From: Colias croceus
Lineage: Eukaryota > Arthropoda > Insecta > Lepidoptera > Pieridae
Direction of reading: 5' to 3'
Assembly: GCF_905220415.1 (NCBI RefSeq)
Contig: NC_059545.1
Location: forward strand, 8,318,001 to 8,382,000
DNA: 64,000 nucleotides
Shown here: piece after piece, positions 1 through 12,886 of the stretch
Numbering within the stretch: position 1 is the first letter of the stretch
Layout: the number at the start of each line of letters is the position of its first letter
Translations under genes and position numbers: made by a program
The notes under the pieces: generated by a model
Seen by the model: the letters and a program-made list of their open reading frames with translations, nothing else
What the model was told of the DNA's origin: nothing
Databases searched by the model: none

Positions 1-18
1 GTCGCGGGCGGAAGCTAG
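1..18 (+). mobile_element. 3' tail of a CTAG-ended Helitron-like repeat, cut by the window edge
   Basis: The window opens inside the last bases of a repeat ending GGGCGGAAGCTAG followed by T. The same tail ends the complete copy at 59391-59852. Only the 3' end is present, so its family (the one with TCTATA at the 5' end) is inferred from the tail alone. Confidence 0.55.
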
Positions 19-3000
19 TGATAAATAAATTCATCGCAAAAAATTGCGCTACCTTTAAAATATAGCAGGTTAATAATTTTAATTAAATATTCATACTAAG
101 CGTTTATGAGACAGCACGCAACCAATCCATATATACGTAAGTTTTCAGTGATGTATTAGGTCGGTGGAAGTAATTTATTACTGAGACGTGATTTTTATTA
201 CAATTCTTCCGATATTCCTACGCATATATGATCGCGATATTCCTACACAGTGTAACAGTATCTTTCATATGTTCAATATTAGGTAGGTTCTTTTTATATT
301 TTACGTATTATTAATACTAGGTAGTATTGTACGTGACCATACTAAACTAGTCATAGGATGCGGCATCGATCTGATTTCGGGAAAATATTCTAATGACCCA
401 TTACATTTTTTTTAAAGTCGGTTGAAAAGATAATTAACGGTGTTTCTGTATCTAATTAAGGTGCTTGCGAAAAATGTTTTGTAACAGTGTTCATATAAAT
501 CAGTTGGGGCATATAAAGTTAAACAAATAATTGTATATTTTCTTTCTTCAGAATGTTCTAGAATATCTAGATCTTAAAACTTTCTCGAGATTACCCACTT
601 TACAAAACTACATTAATATAGTATTCGATGCATTCGGTAACCTCTATAAAATAATATTAAATATTTTTATGTCCCAAGAATGCAGCGACAATATAAAACA
701 AATTTATTCAAAACGCATGCACACTCGTTCCTCTTATTGTTAACTCTTACTTTATTAATTAATTACATTTCAAAGCTACACGTGGATAAAATCATAATTA
801 TGGAAACATAATAATTTAATGAGACTTTCGGAATGTTAATAAATGTTCCAAGTAGCACGAATTTTAATCCTCTTAAACATATTTTTATTGGAAATAATAT
901 TTTTCTAATTATGAGAAAATCAATATTGAGTTATCTATTTTCATTTCATAAAGCTTTACTTAAGATACTTAATTATTTTATATTTGACGGAATTTTCCGA
1001 AGCTATTAAAGTAGGTACTTACTTAACTTGGATATTTCTTTATTTCTCTCTTTCAATCGTTGGTTTGTCTACTTTGTTTTTCAAAACATAGTAAGCATTG
1101 TAACTATAGAAATAAAATGAACAAAAACTTGCGTTATTAATCATAATTATAACAAATTCAAAGTTGAAGTTATTCAGATGCCTTCGTACCCAAAACAGTA
1201 AACAGTCTATTTATACAAGGTGAGAATCAATTAATCTTAATTACGACTAATTATCCGATTCCTTCATATACCGACTTTCTTCCTTCATGGACACCACACG
1301 AAATGGTTGCTATAAGGGTTGTCAATAAATAAATGTTAATTTTTATTAAAGCGTCGCGTTGTTTTGAAGGTTTGTTTTAAAAATGATAACATTTGGGAAA
1401 TCTAATATATAAGTGGTTGTAGTGTAAAATAGTAAAGCAAACAATAGACTAATTTAAAGTGTAATGATTGTCCTTATGATTTTTTTTTCTTTGTTTCCCT
1501 AAGCAGCCCAAGCTTATATTATTTTCTGTTCACCAAAACATTTTGAAATACGTATATGGTGTATATTCTAATATGTTACAAACTGTTCAAGAAATGCCAT
1601 GCCATACACAAAGGAAAGGAACTAGATACAGAACAAACACCTCACAAGCGAAACAGAGCCTGAAGCAAAAGAACTACTTCACTATTTACATTTATTATTA
1701 TTTTATATAACTCTCACAGCTTCAAGTCCTATTACCTTAACCTTGTTCCTCGAATGTTTACTCTTTTGAAAATCTCAATATGTTAACGAAATAATATGAA
1801 AATCATTCGTAATATTGGCAACCCTACAAAAATTAAAGCCAAACGCAAGAACTAGAAGCAATAAGCAGCTATATTAGTGCATATTTGGCCGATCACGTCG
1901 CTAGTTCGCACACTTCATCATAATTAATTTCTGCTTACGTGAAGGCATGGAATTGTCGCTTTCCTCTGTAACTATTTGCTAGCAAAGTTAAATGATGTTT
2001 GGAAGGCAATGTACTTAATAATACCAATAATCATATTTTTTAGAAATTTGATTATTGGTTACTAAATTCTACTTAGTAAGTAGTTGGTGAGCACAACGCA
2101 ATAGTATCATCTCTATTCATAATTGATCGTAAAAAAATACATTTTTTTACTGAACCCGCATGCAATTGAAAACCTGTAACTACTTTTTCACTCATAATTG
2201 TAATCTACGTTTCTACAATCTGCGTGTAAAATTTTCAAATTATTTAATTTGTTATCTGCTCTATCCCTAGTAACAATAGAAAAACTCGTAACATTACACT
2301 AGGTATACAAATCGTAGTACAACGCAAAAATACACCAAAAATAATAAAACAAAACACAGCACAGTATCCAAGTCACTCACCTGTCGCAGATACCTCTTAT
2401 CAGCGGACAGAAATAGCCTAATCAAATGATAGCAAGAGAAAGTTATTATGATGTGCGTGATTAATCATCCAGCAAATGGCATGAAAGTAATATACATTGT
2501 CTGGTATTGTTGCCAGACAATGTGACGTGTAATTATGATCATGTACGCTCGTGAACAACTATGAGCAAATTGTTGCATGCTACCTAATAATGTAATGGGT
2601 AAGTAATTTGATAATAGACATGTTGACCACTTCTCCTTTAATGAGTGATAGAAGATAATATATGTAGGGCTGAAAATATAGAGCGTTTGCGGTGTAAAAA
2701 AAATCAGTTAGTTGTGTAGATACCTCATATTAGCATTAGGAATATGAAAACTGGATGAATGATGAAATTGACCCAAATCTAACCCAGAAATTAGAGTTAT
2801 TTTTGAGGTGTGTTTTTCCAAAAACTATTTAACAAAATATAATAATCAGACCTACATATTTTAACAGCATTAAAACAAAACAACGTATCATAATTAAATG
2901 TCAAATAGGTCAACGCATCCAATTGTGCAAACAATTTAGAAAATTATTTTAGCAATACCTACTCCATCGATATTGATTAAATTCCGAGCAAACTAATCTA

Positions 3001-3104
3001 AAAACAAATGAACGAAACATCGTTTTAACAAATCCCCAAGTCAATAGTCCTGTCGGCGAAATCCTTAACAATGTTCCAAGTTACGGATTCAGTCAAACAA
3101 AAGA
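19..3104. other. AT-rich non-coding stretch
   Basis: No convincing gene. A short fragment of the AAGTCGGTT-ended MITE family lies near 404-434. A 63-codon open stretch after a pyrimidine-rich CAG at 549-551 ends at 743 and has no recognisable similarity. On the minus strand a 38-nt segment (2382-2419) sits between a pyrimidine-rich acceptor and a strong GTGAGT donor. It could be a micro-exon but has no support beyond the splice sites. Confidence 0.5.
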
Positions 3105-3348
3105 GACCGAAAGCACAATATACAGATACAACCAGTAGAGAAACTTCATACAACACGTTCGAAATGGCTCACGCACACCACACAACACGTGCAGCGTGTT
3201 AAATAGAAGGGTATTATCACAATTGACAAATATAAGAATACCCTTACGATTCTCGTAAACACGTTTGCTTGTGTGCGTGAGCCATTTCGAACGTTTTGTA
3301 TGAAGTTTCCCTGCTGGTTGTATCTGTATACTGTGTCGAAAGTCGGTC
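3105..3348. repeat. Fold-back element with about 60-bp arms
   Basis: The left arm (about 3105-3180) and the right arm (about 3270-3348) are reverse complements with few mismatches. Both contain the stretch around TTCGAAATGGCTCACGC and an outer part around TATACAGATACAACC. The loop holds a weaker inner inverted copy around AAGGGTATT. This is the structure of a fold-back or hairpin MITE. A 95-residue minus-strand reading frame across it is a by-product of the palindrome, not a gene. Confidence 0.75.
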
Positions 3349-5005
3349 AGAATAGTAAGGAGTGTTGGCAGTTCGCACACCCGTCACGTACCTTGAGGAA
3401 CTTAGCGAGTATCAACTATTTGTGACACTAGTCTTATTAGTTAAACTGTTTATGGCGTTTGGACTGGATACAAATGTGCTCTTTTTGTATGGGCATAATC
3501 TTTTGCTGCATGATGATGATTGAACTTATTATAAGCTTCTACTACATAAATGGATCTAATGTTTATTACAGTACCTAAGTGTCAAACTGAAAAAGTTTTT
3601 TTAGATGTTTACAAAATTCTACAAACAGTAAAAGCTTTCATTGCCCTTATACGCCCCTCGAGATATTGTATCTCAACTTTTTCATATATCTTCAATAAGG
3701 AAAACCCTTATTTTGCATTAAGTGTAACGCATTACCATACATACATATGTTAATCTCATATTACAAAGGGTATTCATAAACAAGTACACTTATTTGAAAT
3801 GCCAATGATTAGTGTTACTTTTCGAATCACGTCTTTACGACCGCATTTAAGAATGTCAACTTGAAGGGCGGGATTGTCCTAGATTTAAAAAAGTACACAT
3901 AAAACCTTCGTAGAATAACTTTCATAGTACTATCATGTCCCTATTTTGCACTATATGAGAACTGCAATTGCATATAAATAATATGTACATTTAGGTCGTT
4001 TAAGCGTATTATGTATACCGTCTGCAAATTAAGTGAAGATCTTTGATATCGATTCTTGATAAGTCTGCAGGAATAAGTAAGAAGGTTGATCACCTTGAAG
4101 TACTATCGATTGCTGAGACAAGCGTAAAGAGCATCCGTGCATTAAGAGGCACGAGCCCTCACTTTTATAACATCTCTAGTAGTTCCTCACTCACCTCTTT
4201 GAGTGACTTACAGCGCCACAACAAAGTTTGATAGTGTTTTGTGTTATTTTATACCCAATTCCATACATACGTCCGTGTACCAACAAATATAAAAACTTTT
4301 ACAATCATACTATACTTATATATAGCATAGTCATTCTTGACCTATATATAGAACTAAATTGCCACTGGTATCTTCAGTTTTATGCGTTTATAGGTCTAGT
4401 TTTTGTCATGGAAACTTATCACTTATCAGATTTAAATGCTGCAAAACTAACTATTCAGCAATCCTTAAATACCCGTACATTCAAAGTTCTTTGAATAGCT
4501 ATCATTACTCCAATTCTGATGGCATTAAATCTTGCAGGACGTTGAGCCCACGAATATATGTTAACAGCTCGACCAAACACGGTCACCTAAATGTGTATAA
4601 ATGTTAGTTTGTGTCTTGAATACGAAATATGAGATGCAAATGTTTGACTTGTGATGTTATTGGGCTTGCTCGGCTTCTGTTTGTTTACGGAAGGTTGCTT
4701 TAATATGATTTTGTTGTGGGTTTTGAAGTTTGTGTGGAAGTTAAGATTACGTGAAGATTGTTGGAAAATATTGTTCTTGTTTAAGGGAATTAAGAATTGA
4801 TAAAATTGGGATGTTTATTATAATTACATTTACTTTATTCTTAATAAAGATATATGAGATATCGTTAGAAATATAATTTATTTTTTACCGTATTTAGAGA
4901 GCAGTATTAATCATGCGTTTAGCGTGCATTAGATATAATGTAGTTAATCAAACAAAGGTTACATGTAAATTGATTCACTATTCGAAACGTATGTACAGTG
5001 TTTCT
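3349..5005. other. AT-rich non-coding stretch
   Basis: Only short reading frames of 60-90 codons with no recognisable domain. No repeat pairs were found within the window. Confidence 0.45.
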
Positions 5006-5199
5006 GTGTGCCTAGTGCGAGTTTTCATCGAGTAGGTACGAAACGTTACTATCGCGTCTGCGTCACAGCGAAAGTATGGGGAATCAAAGCTTCCCCATAC
5101 GTCCGCTAGGGGCGCTGTTCGATTTCCCATACTAATTCGGCTGTGACGCAAACGCGATAGTAACGTTTCGTACTCGATGAAAACTCGCACTAGGCACAC
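5006..5199. repeat. Fold-back MITE with nested hairpin
   Basis: The arms at 5006-5070 and about 5140-5199 are nearly identical inverted copies (GTGTGCCTAGTGCGAG at the left end, its complement at the right), differing by a few substitutions and one small insertion. The centre is comparatively GC-rich and holds its own perfect hairpin, GTATGGGGAA at 5074-5083 against TTCCCCATAC at 5091-5100. The high arm identity suggests a recent copy or arm conversion. Confidence 0.8.
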
Positions 5200-7750
5200 T
5201 GATTCGGATAAAGTCGCGACTTCCAGCCAGTAAAACTAGTACATCCAAACTAAAAGTACACGACATATGTCACGAAGGACAATACATAATCAAACTAAAC
5301 TCAAGCTAAACTCTCCAAGGGCTCTCCAAGGGCGGCAACACTTCCGCACTACAAGTACGTACACAAGTACCATAATCCATTTGGATGGTACTTGCAAAGA
5401 TATTGAACGTTACGCATTGTCCCTTCAAGTACATAAGTACGACCGTCACGTTTCTATTTGAAAGCTAACTCGTGTATTCCTAGTCGACCATGCGACTACA
5501 TTTCCTCTTACAGGATATCGGTGTCCTTTCATTTTCTTATTATGTTATTTGTATTTCTTTCGCAATATCGCCGGGGATGCGTGCAAACTGTTGTATTATG
5601 TAAAATTATCGGATACTCGTTAAACGGTTATTTGGTCCGGTTTGTAAGTTTCAAGTGCTGCCCAAAATGCTTCTACTATTGTAAAGATCCCTTGTGTAGT
5701 GATATTTTTATATATAGGTTTACCGTTTACAATAAACGAAGCAAAATACACGATACTCTGACTAAGTATTTTGTTCCACTTATATCAACGTTATTCAGAA
5801 AAAACATGTCTTACCAAAAACCAAGGATTAGATTTATGCGACGCGAAAGTCTCTACAGCCTAAATAAGCATATCTCCAAACACAGATTAATTAATATTTT
5901 GCTGCCTTATACGAAAAAGATTACAAAAAATTATATTACTAATTTCGCTTAGTTTCTGTTACAAAGTACCCATTTACTTTAATTTATTTCGGAAAAATAC
6001 TCATTATCTACGTATTAACTGTGGTATTAACGTAACGAATAATTATTTAAATTTAATAGAGTGTAAGGGCAAGACCGCACCTTTGTAATTACTTCTTAAA
6101 AGTCTCGCAAAGCATTTACTTATAAGCCGGTAGCAAAAAGCAAGCAAAAATTATACGCTCCTTACACTCTCAAGTATTGATTGTAAAAATACACGCATAT
6201 TATATTGAAGTTTAATAACAAGGTATAGAGGCTATTTTCTCTTGCTCGTTTATGTTATTAATTCGTTGGTCATTTACCTTTTGGTGTACACGTTCATTTT
6301 TTATACGTATGTGTTCGTAACAAATAATTGTAAAGCTGATTACTCCGTCACGAAGTATCGAAGCCTGTTTGGCTTGTGGTCGTGGAATAATAAATCAAAA
6401 AGAATGGTAATGGTGGTTCTTTCAAAGTACTTATTTGAGGTACTCCTACCAGAGGAATCATGCCACGAGATGATGTGATAAATTTTCAACTATGAGGAGT
6501 TTTTTTTTTAAACTTACATGCTGAAAATCATAGAGCTGTAAATTCCACATAATTTAAATCACTTTTGATTACTATTATACCTTCGTACATTTTGTACTAT
6601 AATCTGTATTACTACAGACAAAGTAAAGTAACGATTTGGAATACATTTATAATACCTATATATTTTATAGAACGTTTAAAAAGATAAAGAAACTACATTT
6701 TGCAGAGAAAATTCAGATGGAAATATAGGAGAGAGCTTATAATATAGTGAACGGCTGTCAACTGTTTGTCAAAGCCTAATCAAATATCTATTCAATATCA
6801 ATCCAAACACAACAAATGCCTTCTCCATAGGTGTAGGCGTTTTCGTTACTCAATAAAATATATTCGTGAGTTGACTTTCAATATTCAGACTTGAAACGGT
6901 TATATCCAATGGAGATTGGGAGCTGTGGTATCAAATTTTATCATGAATATAATATTATTTAAATATATAATATTATTGTAATGAAATATTAAGTAACCGG
7001 AAGTACTAAATATCACATTTATAAATCAAGAAGAGCCTTAAATTTTCTTATCAGTATCTATAAAGTTTTGTTAACCGTAATTTATAAGCTTATAATACAA
7101 TGTATCGAATATAAGATTGAAATGGAAAAGGTAAGTAAGTATCTTTAAAGCCTAATATAATTGTAACTATTATTATTACTTTACCATAACAAGGAATCAC
7201 GGAAGAACGTACCTGAAAAAAATAAAGAATTGATTATTAATTATGACATAAATACCTAATAATAAAATGATAAAATAACGATTATGTAAATAGGTACCTA
7301 GGTAAGATAGACTAGTAATTTTATGATACTACTAAGGCCGTGTTCGCACTGCGGATATTTTCCGCGCGTATTTTTATCCGCGATTCTGTAACACATTGAA
7401 TACAAAAGAATTGGATTTTCTTCAGCTATCTTCATAGAAGAACAAATGCACTCATTATTCGTAATTTCGTTAAAAACTTCAACAGACTTGAATTTTAAAT
7501 TAAAATTATAGCCGAATTGAAAGGCTTTAAATCGAATGAAAGCGAAACTCCGGGCGGTATTTAGATTGGATACAATTTTCAATCAACCCCGTGCTTTCGT
7601 TGGAACAAATAACAAATACTTGGCTAAGGCTCAGAGAGGCTTTATTGAATATTTTTAGTATCAATTTTTAATAAAATATAAAAAAAACTTTCCAAAAATC
7701 TGTTACAAGTTACCACAATCACATTCAAGAATACAACTTATAATCTATAC
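5200..7750. other. AT-rich non-coding stretch with one 164-codon ORF
   Basis: The longest reading frame is 5458-5952 (+, 164 aa). It is rich in Tyr, Phe, Lys and Ile, has one hydrophobic stretch near residues 23-36 and scattered Cys, and matches no family I recognise. It lacks splice or promoter context, so I treat it as probably fortuitous. The rest is simple AT-rich sequence. Confidence 0.4.
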
Positions 7751-7943
7751 TCTATACTAATATGTATTATAAAGCTGAAGAGTTTGTTTGTTTGTTTGAA
7801 AGCACTAATCTCAGGAACTACTGGTCCGATTTGAAAAATTCTCGGTGTTAGATAGCCCATTTATCGAAGAAGGCTATAATATGTCATCATGCTAAGATGA
7901 ACAGGAGCGGAGCAATGCGGGTGAAACCGAGGAGCACAGCTAA
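7751..7943 (+). mobile_element. Helitron-like non-autonomous repeat, family A
   Basis: It begins near TCTATACTAATATG and ends CACAGCTAA before T. The interior carries GAAGAGTTTGTTTGTTTG and TCAGGAACTACTGG, which recur at 10899-11111 (inverted) and 17700-17894. The TC start and CTRR end fit the Helitron terminal rule. No protein is encoded. Confidence 0.65.
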
Positions 7944-8408
7944 TTTTTTTAAATTTAAAGTTCAAAACATAACAAACCCTATGTAATACAATACAACACA
8001 AACAATAATAACAATATAAATGCAACTTAAGTTACATGGCACAAAAATGCATTGCATATTAACCGTAAACTACACGAAATTAACAATACACAAAAATATG
8101 TCGCAACGATATTTACACAACGCAAACAGTAGTCTCAAATTCCCCAACACATAACCATTATTATATTCAATTAAAGCTGCGAACACACAAAAGAAATCCA
8201 TGCCTTTTAAAGAACTTTTATCCGTAAAGGGGATCGAGCAAAAACACGGTGGGAAACTGATTCCTGACCTATTGAGTCGGAAACCTTAACCGCATTAATT
8301 AAAAAATAAAATCATGTAATGTAATGGGAAAATAATAATAATGGTAGTGATCACTTTTATTACTATTAGGCCAATTAACTAAGATTTTGTATACTAGAAA
8401 CTAGGCTA

Positions 8409-8594
8409 TCCTTATCACTACATAGTATAAAACAAAGTAGCTTTCTCTGTCCCTATGTATGCTTAAATCTTTAAAACTACGCAACGAATTTTGATGCGGT
8501 TTTTTTAATAGATAGAGTGATTCAAGAGGAAGGTTTTAGTATATAATTTATTATGTTTTAGACAAAGCGGGCGAAGCCGCGGGCGGTAAGCTAG
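8409..8594 (+). mobile_element. Helitron-like non-autonomous repeat, family B
   Basis: The copy runs from A|TCCTTATCACTACAT to GGTAAGCTAG|T. It has a GC-rich 3' end (GCGGGCGAAGCCGCGGGCGG) able to form a short hairpin just before the terminus, as Helitrons have. A truncated relative lies at 33837-33931. Confidence 0.65.
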
Positions 8595-10898
8595 TTAATA
8601 GTAAAATGTAGAGTCGTATATAGAGAAATTTAGTTAGTATAGCTTCTATGGCTGAAAGATTTTTTCAAATCAGTCGAGTAGTTTTTCAGTCTATACAAAC
8701 AAAGTTATTTCTCAATGTATCATAATCGCATAACACGAACATAAAAAAACTACTAAAAATCGTGTTTAAAATCAAACATCCGCAAATTTGTAGTCACGTT
8801 TAAAAGTATGAATGGACTTTGTATCGTTAATTTTCGCCGACGATAATAATAGCACAGTAAACAGTTTTATCATCAATGAACGTTTCAATTCCTAACTATG
8901 TAACACTATCCAACAAAGAGCAGCTACTTACAACTCTGTCTTCAAGGAATCATTCTTAGTACATCGTAACCTGACCCCATGTTTACTGAATGTCACATTG
9001 TATCACAACATTGCATTGCACGCTATCCATTGCTCTGTCAAGACTCGTGTAATTGGATTACGCTCATTCCCACAGAGCAGTGTATCCTGCTCATAACGGT
9101 AATTCAATTTTATATGGTCATTAGTCCAAGTCTATGCTAGGTGAGTTGAAACGAGGTATTTCCCTTCTCGCAAAATATAGGACAGTTCTTAGACGTACTT
9201 GGATATTGTGTTTCAGAACAGTCATAATTTTATATGAGCAATTAAGTCACCCTAGTTCCTTTAATAACCACAACGTAGGTACACTGACACTAAAGACGAT
9301 GTTTTGTTTCAAACATGTCTCATTATGTGACTAGCTTTGATCTAGGTTGGAACTAGGTATTTTATGTCTGCGGTTGAACCTTAGTTAATTTTTATAATGT
9401 GAGTTTTACTTTAGAGAACGACTTTTGGTCAAACACGATTGTTCGCTTTTTACAAAGTTTTTTATTTCAAGAGAAATAGATAAAGGGTAGCTACTTTGTC
9501 GGCTTTGGACGACACTGCAAATTAATGTTTTATTAGTAAAATATTGCGAAGGAACTGCTAACCGACTAGCCGCTAGAAAGTCAATAGATTAATAATTAAT
9601 CTAGTTACTATAATGACATGACAATGCAATCTACATTTTGTACAAATTTGTGACTTTCGGGGAGCATCTAGATTCTAGAATGTTCCTATCTTGAAAACTA
9701 TCTGCCCTTTCCCGGTCAGCGTGGTGCAGGTGACCCTGACATATCGCAAATTCGCAAACAATCCCCGATCCAAACATTGGTTACATCGTGAGGAATACGA
9801 GTTGTGAAATATCTACAATGAACTGCAATATACTTACTTATAGAATACATGTGTGATGTTACCACACTTCAATTGTATGCAAATACTTACAGTATAGAAA
9901 TGATATAAGATTTTTTTTATATCGTTGGGATAAATTGATTATATATCGGTACAATTTACTCCAAATAAATTGAAAATATTACAGAGTTATGTTGACGGGA
10001 AAATGAATTTATCCGGATATTTGAAAATGGTGATAAAACCAACAAGCCGTGGAAAGGCCTCACAAGGTTGGATATTGAATAAAAATTTGATCCATACACA
10101 ATTCGCGTAGATGGAAATCCGTTGCAAATATCATAAAATCTGAGCGTACATAATTGTAGTACGTTTTATCAATAACGTTATTGAATGTTCAACAAATACC
10201 AATAGGTACTTGATGTCGAGCCGATTTTCCGAATAACAGGATAATTATTTACAGATTAGGATAATTATTTTTACAGATTTATACATTTTTTACCTACTAT
10301 ATGATGTATCATGTCAACCAAGCCAGAGTCTATGAACTTTGAAACATATTTTGTGCCTTTAATAATAAATACGTTACAAACCTTCCGTCCTTTTTGATAC
10401 ATCCATTCAAAAGCGTGTTAAATATTATAAAATCTGAGATAATACAAGCATTATAGAGTTCAATCGATTAAGATACAAAGTGTATCGTACGTGCGTAAAA
10501 TAGTATAGTTCTGTTTTCTACGTTATTTATAATCACCATGCTTATAACACATACCATCACACATTGGATAACAATAGATTTTCATAAACAAAGCCACCAT
10601 TGAACGTTCCTGTTTACAACTTTGAATACTCTATAAAGCTATACGTTGAGCTACTTTAAAACAATATCGTGGTATTAACCATATTTTTAAAGAAACAACT
10701 TGTGCATCGTTTGTAGAAGCTGTTGTAGATACTGTATACCTAGTAAATAAACTATAGATTTCAATAACCAAAATTTAACAAATTTAACTATATAGGTATT
10801 ATGTTCATGTTTGTATTTAATATGATTGGGGTTTTTATATCTTGCAAATCATAAATTGCAGCTGCCTTGGGTTATACATAAATGGAATTTATTAATTA
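8595..10898. other. AT-rich non-coding stretch
   Basis: No gene, RNA or repeat pair recognised. A few 60-codon frames have no coding character. Confidence 0.45.
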
Positions 10899-11111
10899 CT
10901 AGCTGCGCTCCGCAGTTTCACCCGCGTGGCTCCGCTCCTGTTGGTCTTAACGTGATGATATAGCCTATAGCCTTCCTAGACGAATGGGCTATCTAACACT
11001 GAAATAATTTTTCAAATCGGACCAGTAGTTCCTGAGATTAGAGCGTTCAAACAAACAAACAAACTCTTCAGCTTTTTTTCAGCTTTATAATATTATATAA
11101 TACAGTATAGA
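10899..11111 (-). mobile_element. Helitron-like non-autonomous repeat, family A (inverted copy)
   Basis: Read on the minus strand it starts TCTATACTGTAT and ends GAGCGCAGCTAG before T. The interior matches the copy at 7751-7943 through the GAAGAGTTTGTTTG block, the TCAGGAACTACTGGTCCG block and the AGGAGCGGAGC block. Both ends are present. Confidence 0.7.
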
Positions 11112-11810
11112 TAGGTAAATGAGGGCGCCGTCTATGAATTTTATGTTCATAATACTTTTACATTCTTCTATAACAGGTAGGTAACTCAATATTGAAGTAA
11201 CATTTAACCGAAGGTAAAACTAAGTTAGCTTCCCAAGGTTCTCTTCACTGTTAAAACTTTTACTAGTAAGTATTGAAATCATTCACGAAGAAACGTATGA
11301 AAACAGTTTTCCATTCAATACACTATGGGCAACCTTTCAGAACTTTTAAAGAAAATATATCAACTATCCACCGTATATACCAAGATTGTATAATGTTTTC
11401 TTCAGTATATTTGAAACTACATACTTATAACTAACATAGATATAGTGTTGGTGGAACTTTTGTAACACATTGTTTTTTCACACACTTAATTTAAACTAAG
11501 ATTAATTATTAAATTAAACATTAAAATAACATTGACTACTTTATTTAGAATAGAATTAATAAAATGAATACCGTTTAGCCTTAAAAAATCAGGATCATAG
11601 TATGAGATGTATTAAAAAAATTAATTAAGCTCAACGCATCGCAGGATTGTGTTCAATTAATGAGCTTTTCGAAGTCCGTTCAATACAAAATATTCAAAAG
11701 CCTGACGCGGAGTGTAATTTCGTAGATTAACTGAAAAATATATTTCATACATAAAAGCTGGTTATGAATGCGCCAGGGGAGAATTACGAAGAGATGAACA
11801 TTGGTTCACA

Positions 11811-12182
11811 GTGGCGGCGCGAGGACAATGTGGGCAAGAAACCTTTTAGGAGGCCCGCGAGGCCCCCTGGTGGTTTGCGAAGTATGACATTTTAGATTAT
11901 TATATTATCTGCCAACCTCGGTAAGTGTGCTGGTTTATGGCCTGACCCTCAAAGAAGGGTTGTCTCCCTGCAGTGTGAACGTATTGTACTGCAGGCTGCT
12001 GCTGCTGATGATGACGATGATGATTCGTATAACCCGTCGAATTTTATTGATAAAACCACAGATAATTATGTTAAAAATTTCAGGCATGTGCTTTTGAATT
12101 TTTTTTTAATACTTTATCAAATTCATTGTCGGCTATGACGCGCGGGGCCCTAAACACCCGCCCTTACGCCGCGCCAGCTCTG
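11811..12182. mobile_element. GC-rich repeat split by a LINE 3' end
   Basis: The left part (about 11811-11880, GTGGCGGCGCGAGG) and the right part (about 12130-12182, TTACGCCGCGCCAGC) are GC-rich islands in AT-rich DNA and roughly inverted relative to each other at the ends. A GAT-tailed LINE end lies between them. I see a GC-rich transposable element interrupted by a later insertion, but its class is not clear. Confidence 0.4.
11909..12023 (+). mobile_element. 5'-truncated GAT-tailed LINE 3' end
   Basis: The block GGTTTATGGCCTGACCCTC, followed by AGAAGG and a CTGCAGTGTGAACGTATTG block, ends in an imperfect GAT run. It aligns with 37591-37736 (GGATTATGGCCTGTACCCTC and CAGCAGTGGGAACGTATATG, then GAT repeats). 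This is the last coding and 3' part of a LINE; short GAT tails replace poly(A), as in RTE-type elements. Confidence 0.55.
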
Positions 12183-12531
12183 TGCATGCAAATCAGTATT
12201 CGTACCTGTCTCAAGAATGCTCCCTTTTATCGTATTCCCAGTATAAGTTAGTGTAAGTTGTTAATATTTTATACATGCCGGGGCGGGAGTTGAAATATAA
12301 CGGTAGAGTAAACGATATGGAGTGCCGTGTTTTTCACGGCGGGACAAAATCGAGTTATATTTCTGCGTCGAGCTGTTTATAAGCCTTGAAACGTCCCTTT
12401 ATGATTTTGTTTCGTATGCTTCTTGAAATTATTATGTGTTTTTGTTTGGGATGCTTTATGATTGTAATTTTAATATAGACAGGTATGTACATGTATGTAC
12501 GTAAGAAAGACTTTAGTCAATCTTATTTTAA

Positions 12532-12830
12532 TCTATACATATAATAAAATCGTAGGAAAGTCAAAACTGTACATTGAATATTTTTTTAAAAGAATACATA
12601 ATCCATGATCTATAATCGATATAGAAGCCAAAAACATAGTTTTTAGAATTTTTGTCTGTTTGTCTGTTTGTCGGTTTGTCTGTTTGTCTGTTTGTCTGTA
12701 TATTTGTCCGAGCTAATCTCGAAAAGTACCGCATAGATTGACTTCAAATTTTGCATGAATATTACTAACAGGTCGGGTGAGGCTTTTATATACACATTAT
12801 CATGCTATCACCTCCGGGGGAGGAGCTGTG
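12532..12830 (+). mobile_element. Helitron-like repeat, family C, 5' part
   Basis: It starts A|TCTATACATATAATAAA, like the complete copy at 59391. It shares the 'CTGTACATTGAA' block and a TGTCTGTT microsatellite at 12658-12706. The 3' CTAG end is not clear, so the right boundary is approximate. Confidence 0.5.
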
Positions 12831-12886
12831 AACCTTTATTTTTCTAACGTATTCCGTGTATTACACAGCGTACAATCTAAAGACTC

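Noticed and set aside
552..743. Possible terminal exon after a TTTCTTTCTTCAG acceptor
   Set aside because: Open for 63 codons but AT-biased, with no recognisable similarity and no poly(A) signal nearby; chance is likely.
3093..3380. 95-codon minus-strand frame
   Set aside because: It spans the fold-back element; the palindrome explains it.
5458..5952. 164-codon plus-strand reading frame
   Set aside because: Longest frame outside transposons, but composition follows the AT-rich background, no domain is recognisable, and there are no splice or promoter cues.
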